DNA of 64,000 bases, from assembly GCA_000499405.2 (NCBI GenBank), contig HG738137.1, positions 1,612,001-1,676,000 of the forward strand, written 5' to 3'. Every line of letters begins with the position of its first letter. Position 1 is the stretch's first letter. Under the pieces are notes generated by a model. The model did no database searches. It saw nothing but the letters and a program-made list of their open reading frames with translations, and was not told where the DNA came from. This document shows, piece by piece, positions 12,295-25,230 of the stretch. The stretch is from Onchocerca volvulus (lineage: Eukaryota; Nematoda; Chromadorea; Rhabditida; Onchocercidae). Position numbers and translations under genes: made by a program.

Positions 12295-15200
12295 TATTCG
12301 AAAGATTACATGAATAGTCCATCAACTGCTCTAAATATTTAAATATTTGTATAAAAATAAGTGAAATATAAGTTCTTCAAAGAATATTTTACTATTGTGC
12401 ACCACAAGAAAAATTCTGCAATCACACATATTTGATCGGACTTTTAAATTTTATACGAAACTGACAATACAAATGAATTTTTCAATTTTATTGGAAACTA
12501 ACTTATCGCCATAGGTGCCCAAAAGTAAACGGGAATCCCGTTCGCAAAGTGTCGCCCACGTAGAATCAAACTGGGGTGCAAAAGAACTGAACGGTCCATA
12601 TGAAACATAGGAAATTGGGACCTGGAAATATTTCCTACAATTGACGCTTAACTTAAAGATTATACCACAAAACAAGCTAAATTTTTATAATTGTGTATGG
12701 GAGCTTATAAGTAAAACAGTACAAAAAAAGCATAAAGGTCGAATAAAAAAGGAAATTAATTGTTCGAGGTGATTCAAGTACAGTAGTAACTGAATTGTCA
12801 TTAGTTGTTTTAACCTAATTTTTCTAATTCCTAGACTAATTTTCCACATAATTTTGCTTACAGAAGTTCTCAACATCAACACTGTATTCCAGTAAAAATT
12901 GTTCGAAAGACTTTGATATTAGGATTACAAATTCTACTATTTTACAAACAGTTCCTAGGTTCCAACTAAAAATGTTTAACGAAAAATGAAAGTGAAACTA
13001 TGCATGGATTTAGAATGAATGAATAAGATCGGTATCACTATGCTCCCTTCTACAACAATATTGAAGTCATAAGAAAGATTCTCGGCATGTATTAATGATT
13101 TGAAACATGTTGCAACAAACCTGATGATTTGATTTATGTTCTTGTGGAGCACAAAGTCCTGGTGTACCTTCCTCTAGCTTACCCACAATATCCCCAAGGG
13201 TGATAATTTTCTTTTCAGATGAACTCGGATTGATAACATTCAAACAAATTGCACCATCCTTATTATCCAGAAACGCTAGGTGACTTTTTGGTTCTACACC
13301 ATTCTCTTCACTACCAGCAGGGAAAACCCTAAGATCAGGTATACGACTGGATAATTTTTGTTTTAACGATGGATCCACTGCTTCCAAAACAGTTGACGGT
13401 GTTGCATCATCGACAACTGCCGTTCTGTAGTCAGCTTTCGGTATTGGTCGGGTTTTCATTTTCAATGTTAGACCTAACTTTTCCAGCGGAATCTCCTGGA
13501 AATGAGACCTGCTTAGACCTTCAAACATCATCGCTGAATTACAGAAATATCGTAAAGCTAAAATTTTTAAATTGAATGGAACAAAATATGGAAGTTACAA
13601 GATGGCCTTAATAAAATGCACAACCCACTCTCTATAGCTACATTTTATTGTTTCCAATAGAACTTTCCTTTCCCTAATTTCTTTTTTGCCAATATGTGTT
13701 TGATATTGCTAACGAATCCAAAATGTCTTAAATCCACTGTAAATATTATTGAAGAAAGACAAGTAAATATCTAGCGATGGATTTTTCTAAGAACAAGATA
13801 ATACACTAAAATACTCCGGCATCCACATCGCTTAACAGTGGTAATAATACAAATTAAATTCTGCATTAAAAAAAGTCGCAGTAACTAAGCTCTCACTTAC
13901 CTCTGAATTATTTAAAGTAATCAAACAAAAAACAGCAAAATTTACCTTGCTGAAGGGAAGAGTATGAAAAAGATAGCGCAAATAAGGTTCAGAGAAATAA
14001 AATTGTACAATCAGGTCCAATTTTTGAGCGGCTATGTAATATACAGTTCCAGGCGAGTTATAATCCATTGCATTATGAACAATCAATTCAGCGTCTTTTT
14101 TCAATGCCGCAATATCTGGATATTCATCTCGATCGATTTTTTGGCGAATCGTAGTAAAATCCATTGGTTCCTTGATTATTTCATGATAATCCGGTGCCAT
14201 CGATCTCAATTAACATTTATCTTCTGACATCAAATTATAAATGAAAAAATTAAATGGACAGGCCAAATTTTTCTTCTGAAGGCCTACTTTTTTTTTTCGA
14301 TGCGATTATCACTGCGGTGAAAAAAAAAAACAATATGATGCCACAAGAAAAATATGTTGTATGTGCAACCAGAAGAAAATAGTTTTGCCAAATTGCATTT
14401 GTGGTTTTTGTAGAATAATACTGATCCGACCTATCATGAGAGTCATTTAATTGTAGAAGAAAAAAAGAAGATCTAGTAATAAACTTACTGTGTCACTGGA
14501 AATGCAAAATATTCATCCGGATCTTTGGCTTTCATTTTTCGCAACAAATTGTCGCAAAAAAGCTGCATAGGTGAATAAGTAAGCACAGCTGATGCTTTCG
14601 GAAGCGGTGGCGGTGTTAATGAGTGTTCTTTCACTTCATCACTAATCTCATCCTAAAAGCAATATTTTTTCTGAATAAGTTTCAAAAACTCTCTCTACCT
14701 TGAATAGAACCAAAAAATTTAATGTTCTAAACCAAAACTGAATATCAAAATTCCGCTTTCAAATAGTTATTTGAATCTGATTTAAATGTGATCACAATCT
14801 TTTCTTTTTGTCCAACTTTTTTATTGTTGGAGAAATTGTATGGAATATATTATACCAAGAAAAATTCTACCTCCTGATGCTGTTTGGATTCCTCACGTTC
14901 TTTACGTTCGGCTGCTAGTTGTGCCCTTCGTTCAGCTCGCCTTTTGCTTTTTGCTATTGAATCCGTCAACCTGCAACTGTTAATTTGAAATATAACTTTA
15001 GTAACGATTATTACTACAATTATATGTGAAAACAATAATTACTTTATAAGAACTTTTAAAAATCACTACTGGTATCAATTATTGATATTTGCCTGAATCG
15101 ACGTTTTTTACGCGGAGTTTTCTTGATTTTCTCCTCCTGTTCTTCTTTCTTCACATCATCACCGCTTTCGTTCTCTTCCTGGTCATCGGCTGTGGATGCT

Positions 15201-15506
15201 TGTTCCGAATCCGAATCCTCCGTTTCCAGATTACCTTCCGATCGCCGTTTACGATTAATTGTGCCAGTAAGACGAACATTTCTGAAACCACCTGGAAATG
15301 ACAAAATAATAATCTTCATCTTGGATTTTCTAGAGGAGTAACGATAATTAAATCTGAATCTTACAAATGTAGAATCTCTGCGATGAATTCAACAATATAG
15401 CAAAAAATCTAAAAACAAGATGAAGATTAAAAACTAAAATTAGAAACTCATATCAAAAAACAAACTTTATAGGATTTTAATTGAAAAAAAAAAAAACGAT
15501 GTTTTT

Positions 15507-15578
<72 letters not shown>

Positions 15579-15720
15579 AATTGGTAAATACTATCATCCG
15601 CACAATAATAACAAAGAAACCTTTGGAAGCTCGTCGCACCGGAAGGCTAGGAGGAGCCCCCGCTGACATCCTGGCTGGTGGAGCACCATAATCCGATTTA
15701 CGAACAATATTACGCGACAT
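10968..15720 (-). CDS. swsn-9-like: BRD7/BRD9-type bromodomain protein (SWI/SNF subunit)
   Basis: Homologue of BRD7/BRD9, the bromodomain subunits of PBAF/ncBAF chromatin remodellers (SWSN-9 in C. elegans). Ten exons in minus-strand order: 15621-15720, 15093-15291, 14871-14970, 14489-14652, 13946-14204, 13121-13495, 12503-12621, 11974-12127, 11625-11774, 10968-11258; 636 residues. Order of parts: basic/acidic disordered N-terminus (about 1-130, Lys/Glu/Ser-rich), bromodomain (about 160-250) with the acetyl-lysine-binding Asn237 in NAMDYNSPGT, then the DUF3512 region, including the family-typical YGPFSSFAP near residue 410. The C-terminus ends in a Pro/Thr-rich tail. The first intron contains a 66-A homopolymer. 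The second intron appears to use a GC donor (CAG|GCAAAT), because only that joint keeps phase with the next exon. ATG at 15720 follows a TTTTTTAG acceptor-like sequence, suggesting trans-splicing. Confidence 0.92.
15511..15576. repeat. 66-A homopolymer inside intron 1 of the bromodomain gene
   Basis: An uninterrupted run of 66 A on the plus strand (T on the sense strand of the gene). Its length may be an assembly estimate. Frames through it encode poly-Lys or poly-Phe and are not genes. Confidence 0.95.
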
Positions 15721-17186
15721 CACTAAAAAATTCTAGAATTTTCGAAAACGGCAAAATCTGAATGAGACACATAGTTTATTAAATCTCTCCTTAAATATAT
15801 TAAATATATAAAAGTGTGAAATATACTGTGTTTAATAAATATATGAAATATACCGAAAAAACTTGGCAAATGAGCAAAAGTTATAAAAGAAGATTAGAAA
15901 CGAATTTTAATTTGAGAAACAGCAAATGCAATTGAATGCGTCTAGAAAACCGCTCGAATTGTATTATGGAATAACAAAATATAAATAAATTAAATGCAAC
16001 GGAGTCCCTACATTTAATTCCCTAATTTCAGTAGTGAATCTGTACGACATGATCCATTTAACAGATCATTTACATATATCACACGCAACATAATAATAGA
16101 GTACAAGCGTTTCCATATATTATTCGTACTGCTCCAGAGCTCATTATTTAGAAGTTGAAAATATTTTGAAATTAACGATTTTAAAAAGATAGAAATCATC
16201 AAATTGAAGTCTCACTATAGACTATTGAAGTTTAACAATGGATCATATATTATAACAAAACCTTGGAAAAAACTATGAACGATTAATACTGAAGGAGAAA
16301 AGGTCAATCTAATAAAATTATTGGATGCGAAAGGTATCTTGAATAAATTTTTATGACAACATAAACCGTATAGCCGCTATTCATATAAAGTTACTTTTAT
16401 TTTATAGGCACCTATGAATAACAAATCCATTTTTGTCTCTAGTGATTGGAAATTTTGTATGTCACCCAATAGTATTTATGAAAAATAGAAAATTACTAAA
16501 TCTAATGATATGAACACGTACGTTATTCGTCACGTACGTTGCTCAAAAAATGAACGCACATGTTACCAATTACTGAAAACAAGCACTTTAGTTGGATCGG
16601 TTACATTTCTCACATACTTTCTTTCCTTTTTTTTACAGAAAGAAACGCGTCCCACTGATCTATCTACTAGGCTCGTCATGCAAAACAAAAGAATCATTAG
16701 ATTATCGATTTTACACTGGAAATAATGATTGGTCTGACGATAAAAATCGTTTCCGTTTCATATATGTCATCCGTTTTTTTTCCTTAAATCTTTTACTTCA
16801 ATTTTTCCAATTAGAATGTTTGATAAATTCATTATTTTTTATATTGTTGGAAGATTGAATATCTGCAAAGAAATAATGAAATTTAAAGTTGTCAATTATC
16901 CTTGTTGTAATATGATTGAAAAAAAAAAACTAGTTAAGAGAGGAAGATGGGAAATCTATGGAAAACATTGTTGAAAAGAATGATTAAAATATGGAATTCA
17001 TTTAAATAATTTTGCTAATTATCATTTACTAACCATAGAAATTCATTAGTCATCTTTGAATTGGTGTTGTTTTCTACTTAAAATAAAAAGTGACTTTGTA
17101 AATAATTGCATTATTGATGTTGGCATTGGTAAACATAAGTAAAAGGCTTAAATTATTTAATGATAAATAATGATTTCTTTTTAAGA
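15721..17186. other. Divergent promoter region, bromodomain gene / WIPI gene
   Basis: 1.47 kb between two divergent genes. No coding character. It contains two direct copies of CACGTACGTT at 16515-16524 and 16531-16540, possible factor sites. The 3' end reads CTTTTTAAG (G at 17185) directly before the WIPI ATG, a probable trans-splice acceptor. Confidence 0.5.
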
Positions 17187-20100
17187 ATGAAGAAAGTATA
17201 CGGCATCTCCGTAAATTCGGAGCAAAATATGTTTGCCGTAGTTGCAGAGGATGGATTTCGTATCTTTCAGTGTAATCCATTGCATCAAGTGATCCGGTTA
17301 GGTTGGTTTTTGCATGAAAGCAGTTTAATATTTAGATCTACTAATTAATGTCGCTAATTAATCGAGAAAAGAAGTAGGAAAGGAGAATAATGATTATCAA
17401 GTATCAAAATTATTCGGCCATGGAACTCTCCGGTTCAACGAATTGGACTTTGAATTGGACTTCTGGAAAATTCTAATCGTCATGAAATCCCGTTTATCCT
17501 TTGATTTGAATGCTGTTCGAAAAAAAGAGGAGGACTTTACCTCGTATTCAATGAATTCTTGTAGGAATGAAACATGCAGATGGATAGAACGAGGAATGTT
17601 CCATTATAATCTCTGTTTAATTAGTTATTCGGTGATAATTATAGATAATCGTATCGTTGGAAGTTTGAGAATTGGCAAAGTCCTTGGTTGCTCAAATTTT
17701 TTTGGAATGGTCAGTGGTGGATTTTGCCCGAAATTTGCCGAAAATGTCGGTAAGATGACGAAAGTTGGAAGATTTGTCGAATATTTAGCCAGTTTAACTC
17801 TCCTGCCTTTGTCTACTAATAACTATAGTTCGAGATGAATTATCGAACAGTGAAAATGAAAATTGGTAAAATCGATGTTTTTCGATAATATTATACTGAA
17901 GTTTGATATAATTTAAAATCTGAAATAATTTCATTTGTCGTTAACTTATATATTTTTTTGAGCCATCGGTAATTATATAAGTTTACGTATAAATATTTGT
18001 GTATACAACTTTTCTTTAAAAGCATATATTCGGTCTTTATTACAGTAATGGTTTGGAATGATGAAAGAAGGAAAGATGACTTTTATATGGAATATACTAG
18101 CACGACACCTATTCTGAATTTTCAGATGTCAAAAACGAGGTCAGTTATATTTTCTCTACATTGATTGTTATTTTTCGATTATAATATTTAGGTTATCTCA
18201 ATTCATTCCTCTCTCATTCCTTAAAGTACAATTTCTTTACTTTTTTTTGTACAATGAAATTGAGAGCAAGAATAATCTTACGTTATTTATTTATATGTTT
18301 TCTTATTATTTGTTTATTCTTTTCAGGATGGTTGTAGTAGGAATGAAACAAATTCATGTATTTAATTTTCCACAAGAAATAGACCCAATAAAAACAATCG
18401 AGACTGGGACAAATGTCCATGGATTATGTGAGCTTAGTAATGATCCAAATATGGAGCTTCTCATTTATCCAGGGCATCAAAAAGGCAGTGTTCAGGTTTG
18501 TCAAGTTTTCTTTAATTGTAATTTTCTGAACTTTTGAAATACTCAATGAGTGATAATAACCTTTTAAAACTCATAGTTGCAATCACAAAACCCTTCTTTC
18601 AATAAATCCGTTAGTTAGATGTTGATAGTTCGAAACTTCTCAAAAAATAGTCATCAACACTTAGTATTTTTCTGACTTAATAATATTTTTCTGATTTCAA
18701 CTTCTCCATTAGTTAAGATTAAGAGAAATATTAATAAGTTAGGGAAATATTATTTGATAATCATTTTTTGGTGGTATTCGAACTATTAAATCGTAACTAG
18801 TTCTTGTTGATTTTATATATGTACATATATGACAATAATATGAAAAAGTAGTTCAGATCAAAAATAACTTATTAAAATTGACTAGCATTGGCATGGTTGT
18901 ACTTTTTGATATTTCTCTGAATTTTTGGCTTTTTTTTAAAGTATATCAATTTACGTGATGTCGCGCGGCATACAACCTTAACACCAACATTAATCAACGC
19001 TCACCAGTCTGATGTGGCACAACTGGCATTGAATAATACAGCTAATCTTTTAGCTACTGGTTCCAGTAAAGTAAGGCATTTTTATTTTACTAAAGTGAAT
19101 GAGAAACCTGGAATTTCAAATTTAATTTGTTATTTTCTCAAAGATTTTATTAAAACGGACAAAAAATTCATTCTTGAACTGCACTTAAAATAGACTAATC
19201 AAATCCTGAGGTTTATGTTCTTATCAAAGCCCTCACCGTTTCTATTGTCCACCTAGAATTTTTTATTATCGGAGGAGTCATTCTTCAATCCCGTATATTT
19301 GAAAAAGTTTCTCGTGCATTTTAGGGGACAGTGATACGAATTTTCGATACAAAAACCGCGGAATTATTGCGTGAATTCAGACGAGGTGCTGATCCTGTTA
19401 CTTTACATTGGTTAGTGTATCAATTTGATGTTTGAAAGAAAATATTTATTAATATATCTTTCGCTTCAAAAGTGTCTCGTAATTCCCTTGATGACATTTA
19501 ATCGAGAGAGGAAAATTAACTGGGAGCAACTCTATGAAACTTAAGCTTTTTAAGCTTTATAAGAAAAGATATTCATTTTGAAGTGCAAAAAAAAAAACTG
19601 GCTGGAGATCATTTTGATCCCTTCCATCATCGTTCTAATTTTGGTGATCTTTTCAGCTTACGTTTTTCACCATGCTCTAGTTTTTTGGCGGTTGCAAGCG
19701 ATAAAGATACTGTGCACATTTTCGCTGTAAAAAATAATGATCCAGCTTGGACGAACAAGAAAACATTGTACATTATTTAAATCATTAGATTTAATAATGA
19801 ATTTATAAAAGAAGCGAATTAATTATAATTTACAGATGGTTTATCAGTATGTTTATTATAATCGATTGTAAATTGATAGATTATACAAATGACTGTTATT
19901 AATAATATATTTGAATGATGAAGCGTTTGAAATATAACATTCGTATCAAAACATTTTCGATTTCTCTAACACAGCAGATCACACATTATGTAAAACGCAG
20001 ATTAGCTACATTAGGAGTAAAATTTGGGTAGAATATTAAAAACTGTTACATGAAGCATACATTTTACATGTACCAATTTTCCCTACTATTTCTGGTCCCT

Positions 20101-20329
20101 CATGCAATTCAAAAAAATCGTATTCTTTTTTTTTCCAAGTTTTCTACATAAATTTCAATTTTACGCTTTCATTATATCAGTTGAATTCTCTTGTTTTTCC
20201 GTGATATCAAAATTCCAAATAAGTGATTTGACAGTTTTTTTTTTCTATTGTTTCGTTGTTTGTTTACTTTAAAATTCTTTTGAAAGACCCATCAAAAACA
20301 TTATAATGATCTGCTTTAAATAGTTATTC

Positions 20330-20386
<57 letters not shown>

Positions 20387-21062
20387 TAGAGATCTATTGA
20401 CATTTTAGAAATCAGCATGAAGAATTTATGAAATCTTTTTGATTAATACCTTAGCAAATAGTTGAAAATGATAAAGCTTTTTTACAGATGGCAACAAGTT
20501 GGTCTTGTATCAGAGGATGCTGATCGTGCGCGAATACAATTCAAGTTATCGAAAGCTAGTCAAAATGTTACACTTACTGAATTGGCTTTCTTAAAAAATA
20601 GCAATGAAACAAGTGCTACAGAACTGAGTGCCAAAAGCCGTTTTGTTTTGCGCAGTCATGTAAGTTACGGGGAAATTTTTGTGTCTTCCTTAATCATTTG
20701 TAGCATGTGGAGCTAAATTTATAAACTGATCAAGTTTTTTCATTGTCGTTTAGCAGATTCAGTCATTTATACCTGTGACAGTTAAAGTAGATTGCATGCG
20801 AAATATGACCATAAAGTGGAATCGCGGAGGCGGAATGTAGTGTTAATGATATTGTTTAGTTATCGATGATTTAATAAATTTTTGATATTTCATAGCTGTG
20901 AAGTTAAATGTGATAATTTTTCAGGCCATGGTTGCAATTTGTGACGATGGAAGCTATAATTTATTCACGTTTTCATCCGATGGTACATTTGATTTGATAC
21001 GCGATGAGTATTATCTAGATTGGGGTGACGATGAGCATTTTTTCGACCAATGTTTCGAATGA
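17187..21062 (+). CDS. epg-6-like: WIPI-family PI3P-binding beta-propeller (WDR45/EPG-6 type)
   Basis: PROPPIN that binds phosphatidylinositol 3-phosphate during autophagosome formation; closest to WIPI4 (WDR45) and C. elegans EPG-6 by motif pattern. Nine exons: 17187-17301, 17645-17749, 18046-18139, 18327-18495, 18942-19070, 19325-19410, 19657-19767, 20488-20659, 20925-21062; 372 residues, near the family norm. The diagnostic lipid-binding motif is present as EFRRG, with FRRG at residues 222-225. Flanking blade motifs are also family-typical: INAHQSDVAQLALN, DPVTLHCLRFSP and DKDTVHIFAV. It ends in an acidic tail (DDEHFFDQCFE) comparable to the acidic end of WIPI4. Exon 2 has an unusual acceptor, TAATTATAG, but only this site keeps phase and yields the aligned segment. 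An SL-like acceptor lies two bases before the ATG. WIPI4 rather than WIPI3 is inferred, not proven. Confidence 0.92.
20334..20382. repeat. (TA)n microsatellite in intron 7 of the WIPI gene
   Basis: About 24 TA units, uninterrupted, in the 0.7 kb intron between exons 7 and 8. Confidence 0.95.
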
Positions 21063-24000
21063 AGTACAACTGCGGGTAGTATTTAATCCGAGTGATACGG
21101 GTTATTGAATAATCTAATTATTATGTTGTTTGATAAGAATTATTTTTTCAAGTAATATTTAAATTTTGAAGTGTCAAATTTCAACATAAAATTTCCAAAT
21201 ATTGAGCTTTTATTTTTAATTATCTTCCCAATATCAGCCCATTTTCTCATTTGGCGTGTATTGTACATATGCTTTTCTTTTCTTTGATAACATCCAATTT
21301 CCTCAAGATTTTCTTAGGTTTTGAAAAATATTTCCTGTATATTCTTGAAGTTTGATTTGTGCTGCAAATATATTAGCCATGCATGCTTCTCTCAGTTGCC
21401 TAGTTTATATAGATCTTTCTTTTTTCCTTATATTTTTTGATTTTTATTCGGTATATATTTGTATTGTGAATAAGATTTATCAATGTGTCTTCCGACCTCA
21501 TTTTTATCTGATAAATTTAAAATATTGCGCATGCATAATTAATACTAATAAAACAATGCTTGCTATCAAAGTTTAACTGAATCTTCAGTAAGGAGCTACT
21601 TTATATTTCCGAAGAAATATGAAGACATTGTCCATTTCATTTGTGAATTACATATTAATAGTATAGTTCACTAACATAAATCACTCACATTATAATTTTA
21701 TAGTATCAGTGGTGAATATTATTGGACTAAAATGTCAATGGTGCATGTCATTAGTTCTGATAATGTATATCATTAAATTGCATGTAAGTTAGATATGAAA
21801 TAGCGTGGAAATTTCTAGCAATTATGCTTGGAAATATATTTGAATTAGAGATTGAAAAATGATCTGGTTGTTTCACAAATTATTGAGAAATATTTAATTT
21901 TAAATTACTCAAAAATTCATCATGATCTGGATCATTTGATACTATAGAACGTTTTCTTGGTTTGTTTGAGATTTCCGAGAGGATGTTCTACCGTATATTT
22001 CCACCTATCTAACATATACCGCAGATCATAAATCAAGAAAGTAACTATGTTATTCTTTCAACTTTAGATCAAATTACTGCCTTTTTTTTTTCTCCTTTTC
22101 TATATGTTAGCTCTATTACCGTTCTATGAGAAAAGTTTAACAGTTTGTTTACTGGATACAACTGAGAATGAAAGATAAAGATCTCACATAGTTTAAGATT
22201 TTATATTTAATCAATTTATAATTTAGATTATGTGATTTGACTTTTCTTTCTTTTTTTTTTTCATATTTAATGAGTTTGTGATTTAAATTAATCTGATTTA
22301 GACTGATTTAGGTTAATCTAATGTATCTAATTTGCTTTAAGTTTAATTCCGGAAGTTTTTAGGAGTATCTATCGGCTAATAATCGGTTCAACATCTCAAT
22401 GAATTATGTTCTTTTTTTCTTTTCTACAAATTTTCACTACTTAAATTACTCAAAATAAGCAAAGATTGCGCGATTATTTGACTATGAATGTGATCGATGA
22501 GATTTATTCGTAAAGATATTAAAATTTTTAAACGACTTATATTATGAACAGTCTATTTCTTCAAACATTAAAAAACGGAACACAAAAACTCAAAACAATA
22601 TAAGGATGAATTTTCTTACACATTTACATATATGCTTTCAATTTCAACAATAACTTTGCATTTTTTTCATTTAATTTCTAACTATTTCATTTCTAATTTC
22701 TTTTTTTCTTAGTATTCTATCGCGTAGTAGGAACAATTCGATAATTCAGTTGAGCAATATCAGCGACAGAGGAAAGAATAACTCAGTGATCAATTTACCT
22801 GGATATTCTATTAGAACTGCTTGTAATATTTTACATTTGTATTCACATGCATTCAAATAAATGTTCTTAATTGTAGTCCAAATATATAGAAATCGTCTGA
22901 AACTGCTGCGTGAATATTTACGTGAGAAATATTACCTTACGGGCTATTCTTACGGAGAAATAGGAGAGATACAATGTTCCACGTTGAAGAAGCATCCAGC
23001 TGGGAATTCGTTTTCATTGTGTATTCTTTGTAGAAATAAGGAATTTCGTGGCGTATATGTGGAGCGGTGTGTTACTGGATCGTACGTGGAAGTACACGTA
23101 ATTCTTTGTTTCCTCACTTGTCTAGTGAATTCATGACTGCTCTTTTTGAGAGCTCCGTTCCGATTGTTCCGTTTTATATTGGACGTTAATTCTGGTCGAA
23201 AGACTGATCCGTGAATCTTCCGTTTGTTGTTGGGGATTCAGTTATGCTTATTTGCTTGTAAATATTTAAAGTGGCCGAAGCAGTAACTAGAATTAAGAGA
23301 ACTATTTCCAGAACACATTTCGAAAGATTATGTTTGGTGAACTGTAGAACTGATTCATACACAACATCTAATTTATATGCTTGCATATAACGTCTTGCTA
23401 AATGCCACTGGATAAATTTAAATTCAATTTAAAAATCCCTTATATTTTTCAATTCATTAAACTATCACATTGAATTTTTTTCATTTAATTTCGAATTACT
23501 TGATTTTTAATTTTTTTTTCCGGTATTTTATCGTAAGCCATGCCATGCTATGTGATTTCCTTTTAGAATCTGTCGATTTTGCATATTTATCTACACGAAG
23601 TTGAATAAAATAGTAGTGAAATAAATATTTTTTTCTTTCAGGGCAACCGCAAAACAAATCTTTTCAAACTGGTAAGTTTTTCCATAAAATTATTTAAATT
23701 GTATTTGCAGAATTGGTCTTTGGTAAAAATTTCTCTTTTGTTAATTTCCTGAACCTAGCAAAAATTATAGCCTTATTTGTCACTATAAAAAAAATTAAAA
23801 ATGAAAGGCCTTTGTTTGATTTTAAAAATAGAGCTAAATCGCCTAATTAGAGTAACAAAAGTTTTAGTTTGATTTTAAGAAGTTAGTTTTTATTTTAATT
23901 ATCCATATTTGTTTTAGCCGGTTTAATTTTTTGTGAATTCAATCCTACTTTTTTACTTAGTTTTAGTCGGCTTTATTCAATTTCCAAAGTCTCATCTCCG

Positions 24001-25230
24001 TGCTATTGTTGTTAATTTGCACCTGTACTTATATACGTGCTTTTATACCGAAGCTGATCGATCGTAATAAGGAAGGGTTAGTTTTGTTTCTTTTTATTTT
24101 TATTATGCTTTTACTTGTTTTCAGAATTGAATTTTCTGCAATAAATTATGTGGAAACTTCTTTTACTTAACTTGTCTTCATAGATTCAGCCAAAATAATG
24201 AGAGCAGTTTTTTAAACAAAAAATCAAAAGAATCTGAAACTGTTGTATTCCGTGCTTTTCTAAGTTCAGTCATGCAAAAGATAACTCTAGTATAGACTCT
24301 TTGTGTAAAAAGCGAGGACAATGTTAAATATTTGTTAATAAACGAAAACACGCATCACATGCTAGAGATTAGTTCGAAAGAAAGAATGATCAAATATGGA
24401 AATGTCTAATTTATATACTTGTTGCGAAAGACCCAATACTATATTATGTATATTGCAAATATAGATCACCAGTTATCGAGAGTATAACAGAAAGATAGAA
24501 CGAATTATTATCTCGTTATTTCTTCAAACTTATGTATTTCTCTTTATATTTCCTCCCTAGATTATTTAATAGTCTGAAAATCACTCCCGTACACATCATA
24601 TATAAATAAAGATGAACAAGAGAAAGTAAGAATTTTTTTTAGTTTCCTGGGTGTCTTTTGGAAGTGTGCCCGAATCGGTGAGCGTTTGAGTCCGTGGATT
24701 GCGCTTGCTTGTTTCTCAATGGCATTCATTGTTCTTTTCCTTTGATCATTTATTGATGTGCAAAGATGACACATATTGATGAGGTATAATGGATTTGTTA
24801 TTGTTTACTTATTAATAAATTCTGTCCTTGACATTTCTCATGATATAAGATTTCAACTTTTTTTCCCTATTTAATCAAAAATGTAATTAACCAGTGAATC
24901 TAAAGAACCGTTCATTGGTTTATTTCTGGTATGCATAAATACTGTAACTTAGAAATATATAGTTTCTGATTGTTTGGATTGTCGCAGAAGTTTAATCTCA
25001 TTCATCTGAATGTATACTCATTGAGAAGATTCTGTTTTTGATTTTTCTAGCATTTTTTGTGCTGCAGTATCCTAAGAATTTCAGTGACATTTCTACTCGT
25101 TAGAAAAAACCATCGCTGTTCCCTATTACTGCCTATGATTTATCTTACTTTATGGTTATTTTAATCATCATTGCTTAATTGTTGCACTAAAATAAGTACG
25201 AGTATCAATATTTAAACCAGCCGTATACAT
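21063..25230. other. Sparse 4.2 kb region between the WIPI gene and POP7
   Basis: Mostly AT-rich DNA without a recognisable gene. It contains one 91-codon frame with moderately coding-like composition (22861-23136) and an isolated 30-base segment at 23642-23671 bounded by good splice consensus (TTTCAG / GTAAGT). I could not build a gene from these. The region should also carry the WIPI 3' UTR and the POP7 promoter. Confidence 0.4.
22861..23136 (+). CDS. Unassigned ORF, doubtful
   Basis: A 91-codon open frame whose middle (about residues 12-65) is rich in charged residues and has a CxxC pair (SLCILCRNKEF). It is not low-complexity like its surroundings. No family is recognised. Its ATG overlaps a splice-acceptor-like sequence (CTTAATTGTAG), so it may be an internal exon or a pseudogene fragment. 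A GTAATT donor at codon 79 would leave phase 0, which fits the small splice-bounded segment at 23642-23671. That is the only hint that the two belong together. Confidence 0.2.
   Translation: MFLIVVQIYRNRLKLLREYLREKYYLTGYSYGEIGEIQCSTLKKHPAGNSFSLCILCRNKEFRGVYVERCVTGSYVEVHVILCFLTCLVNS

Noticed and set aside
15448..15723. 91-codon minus frame including a poly-Phe run
   Set aside because: Its first 33 codons are exon 1 of the bromodomain gene; the rest is intron containing the T homopolymer.
17443..17838. 131-codon plus frame before the WIPI gene's third exon
   Set aside because: Only 17645-17749 is coding (exon 2); the upstream and downstream parts do not match the family and are intronic.
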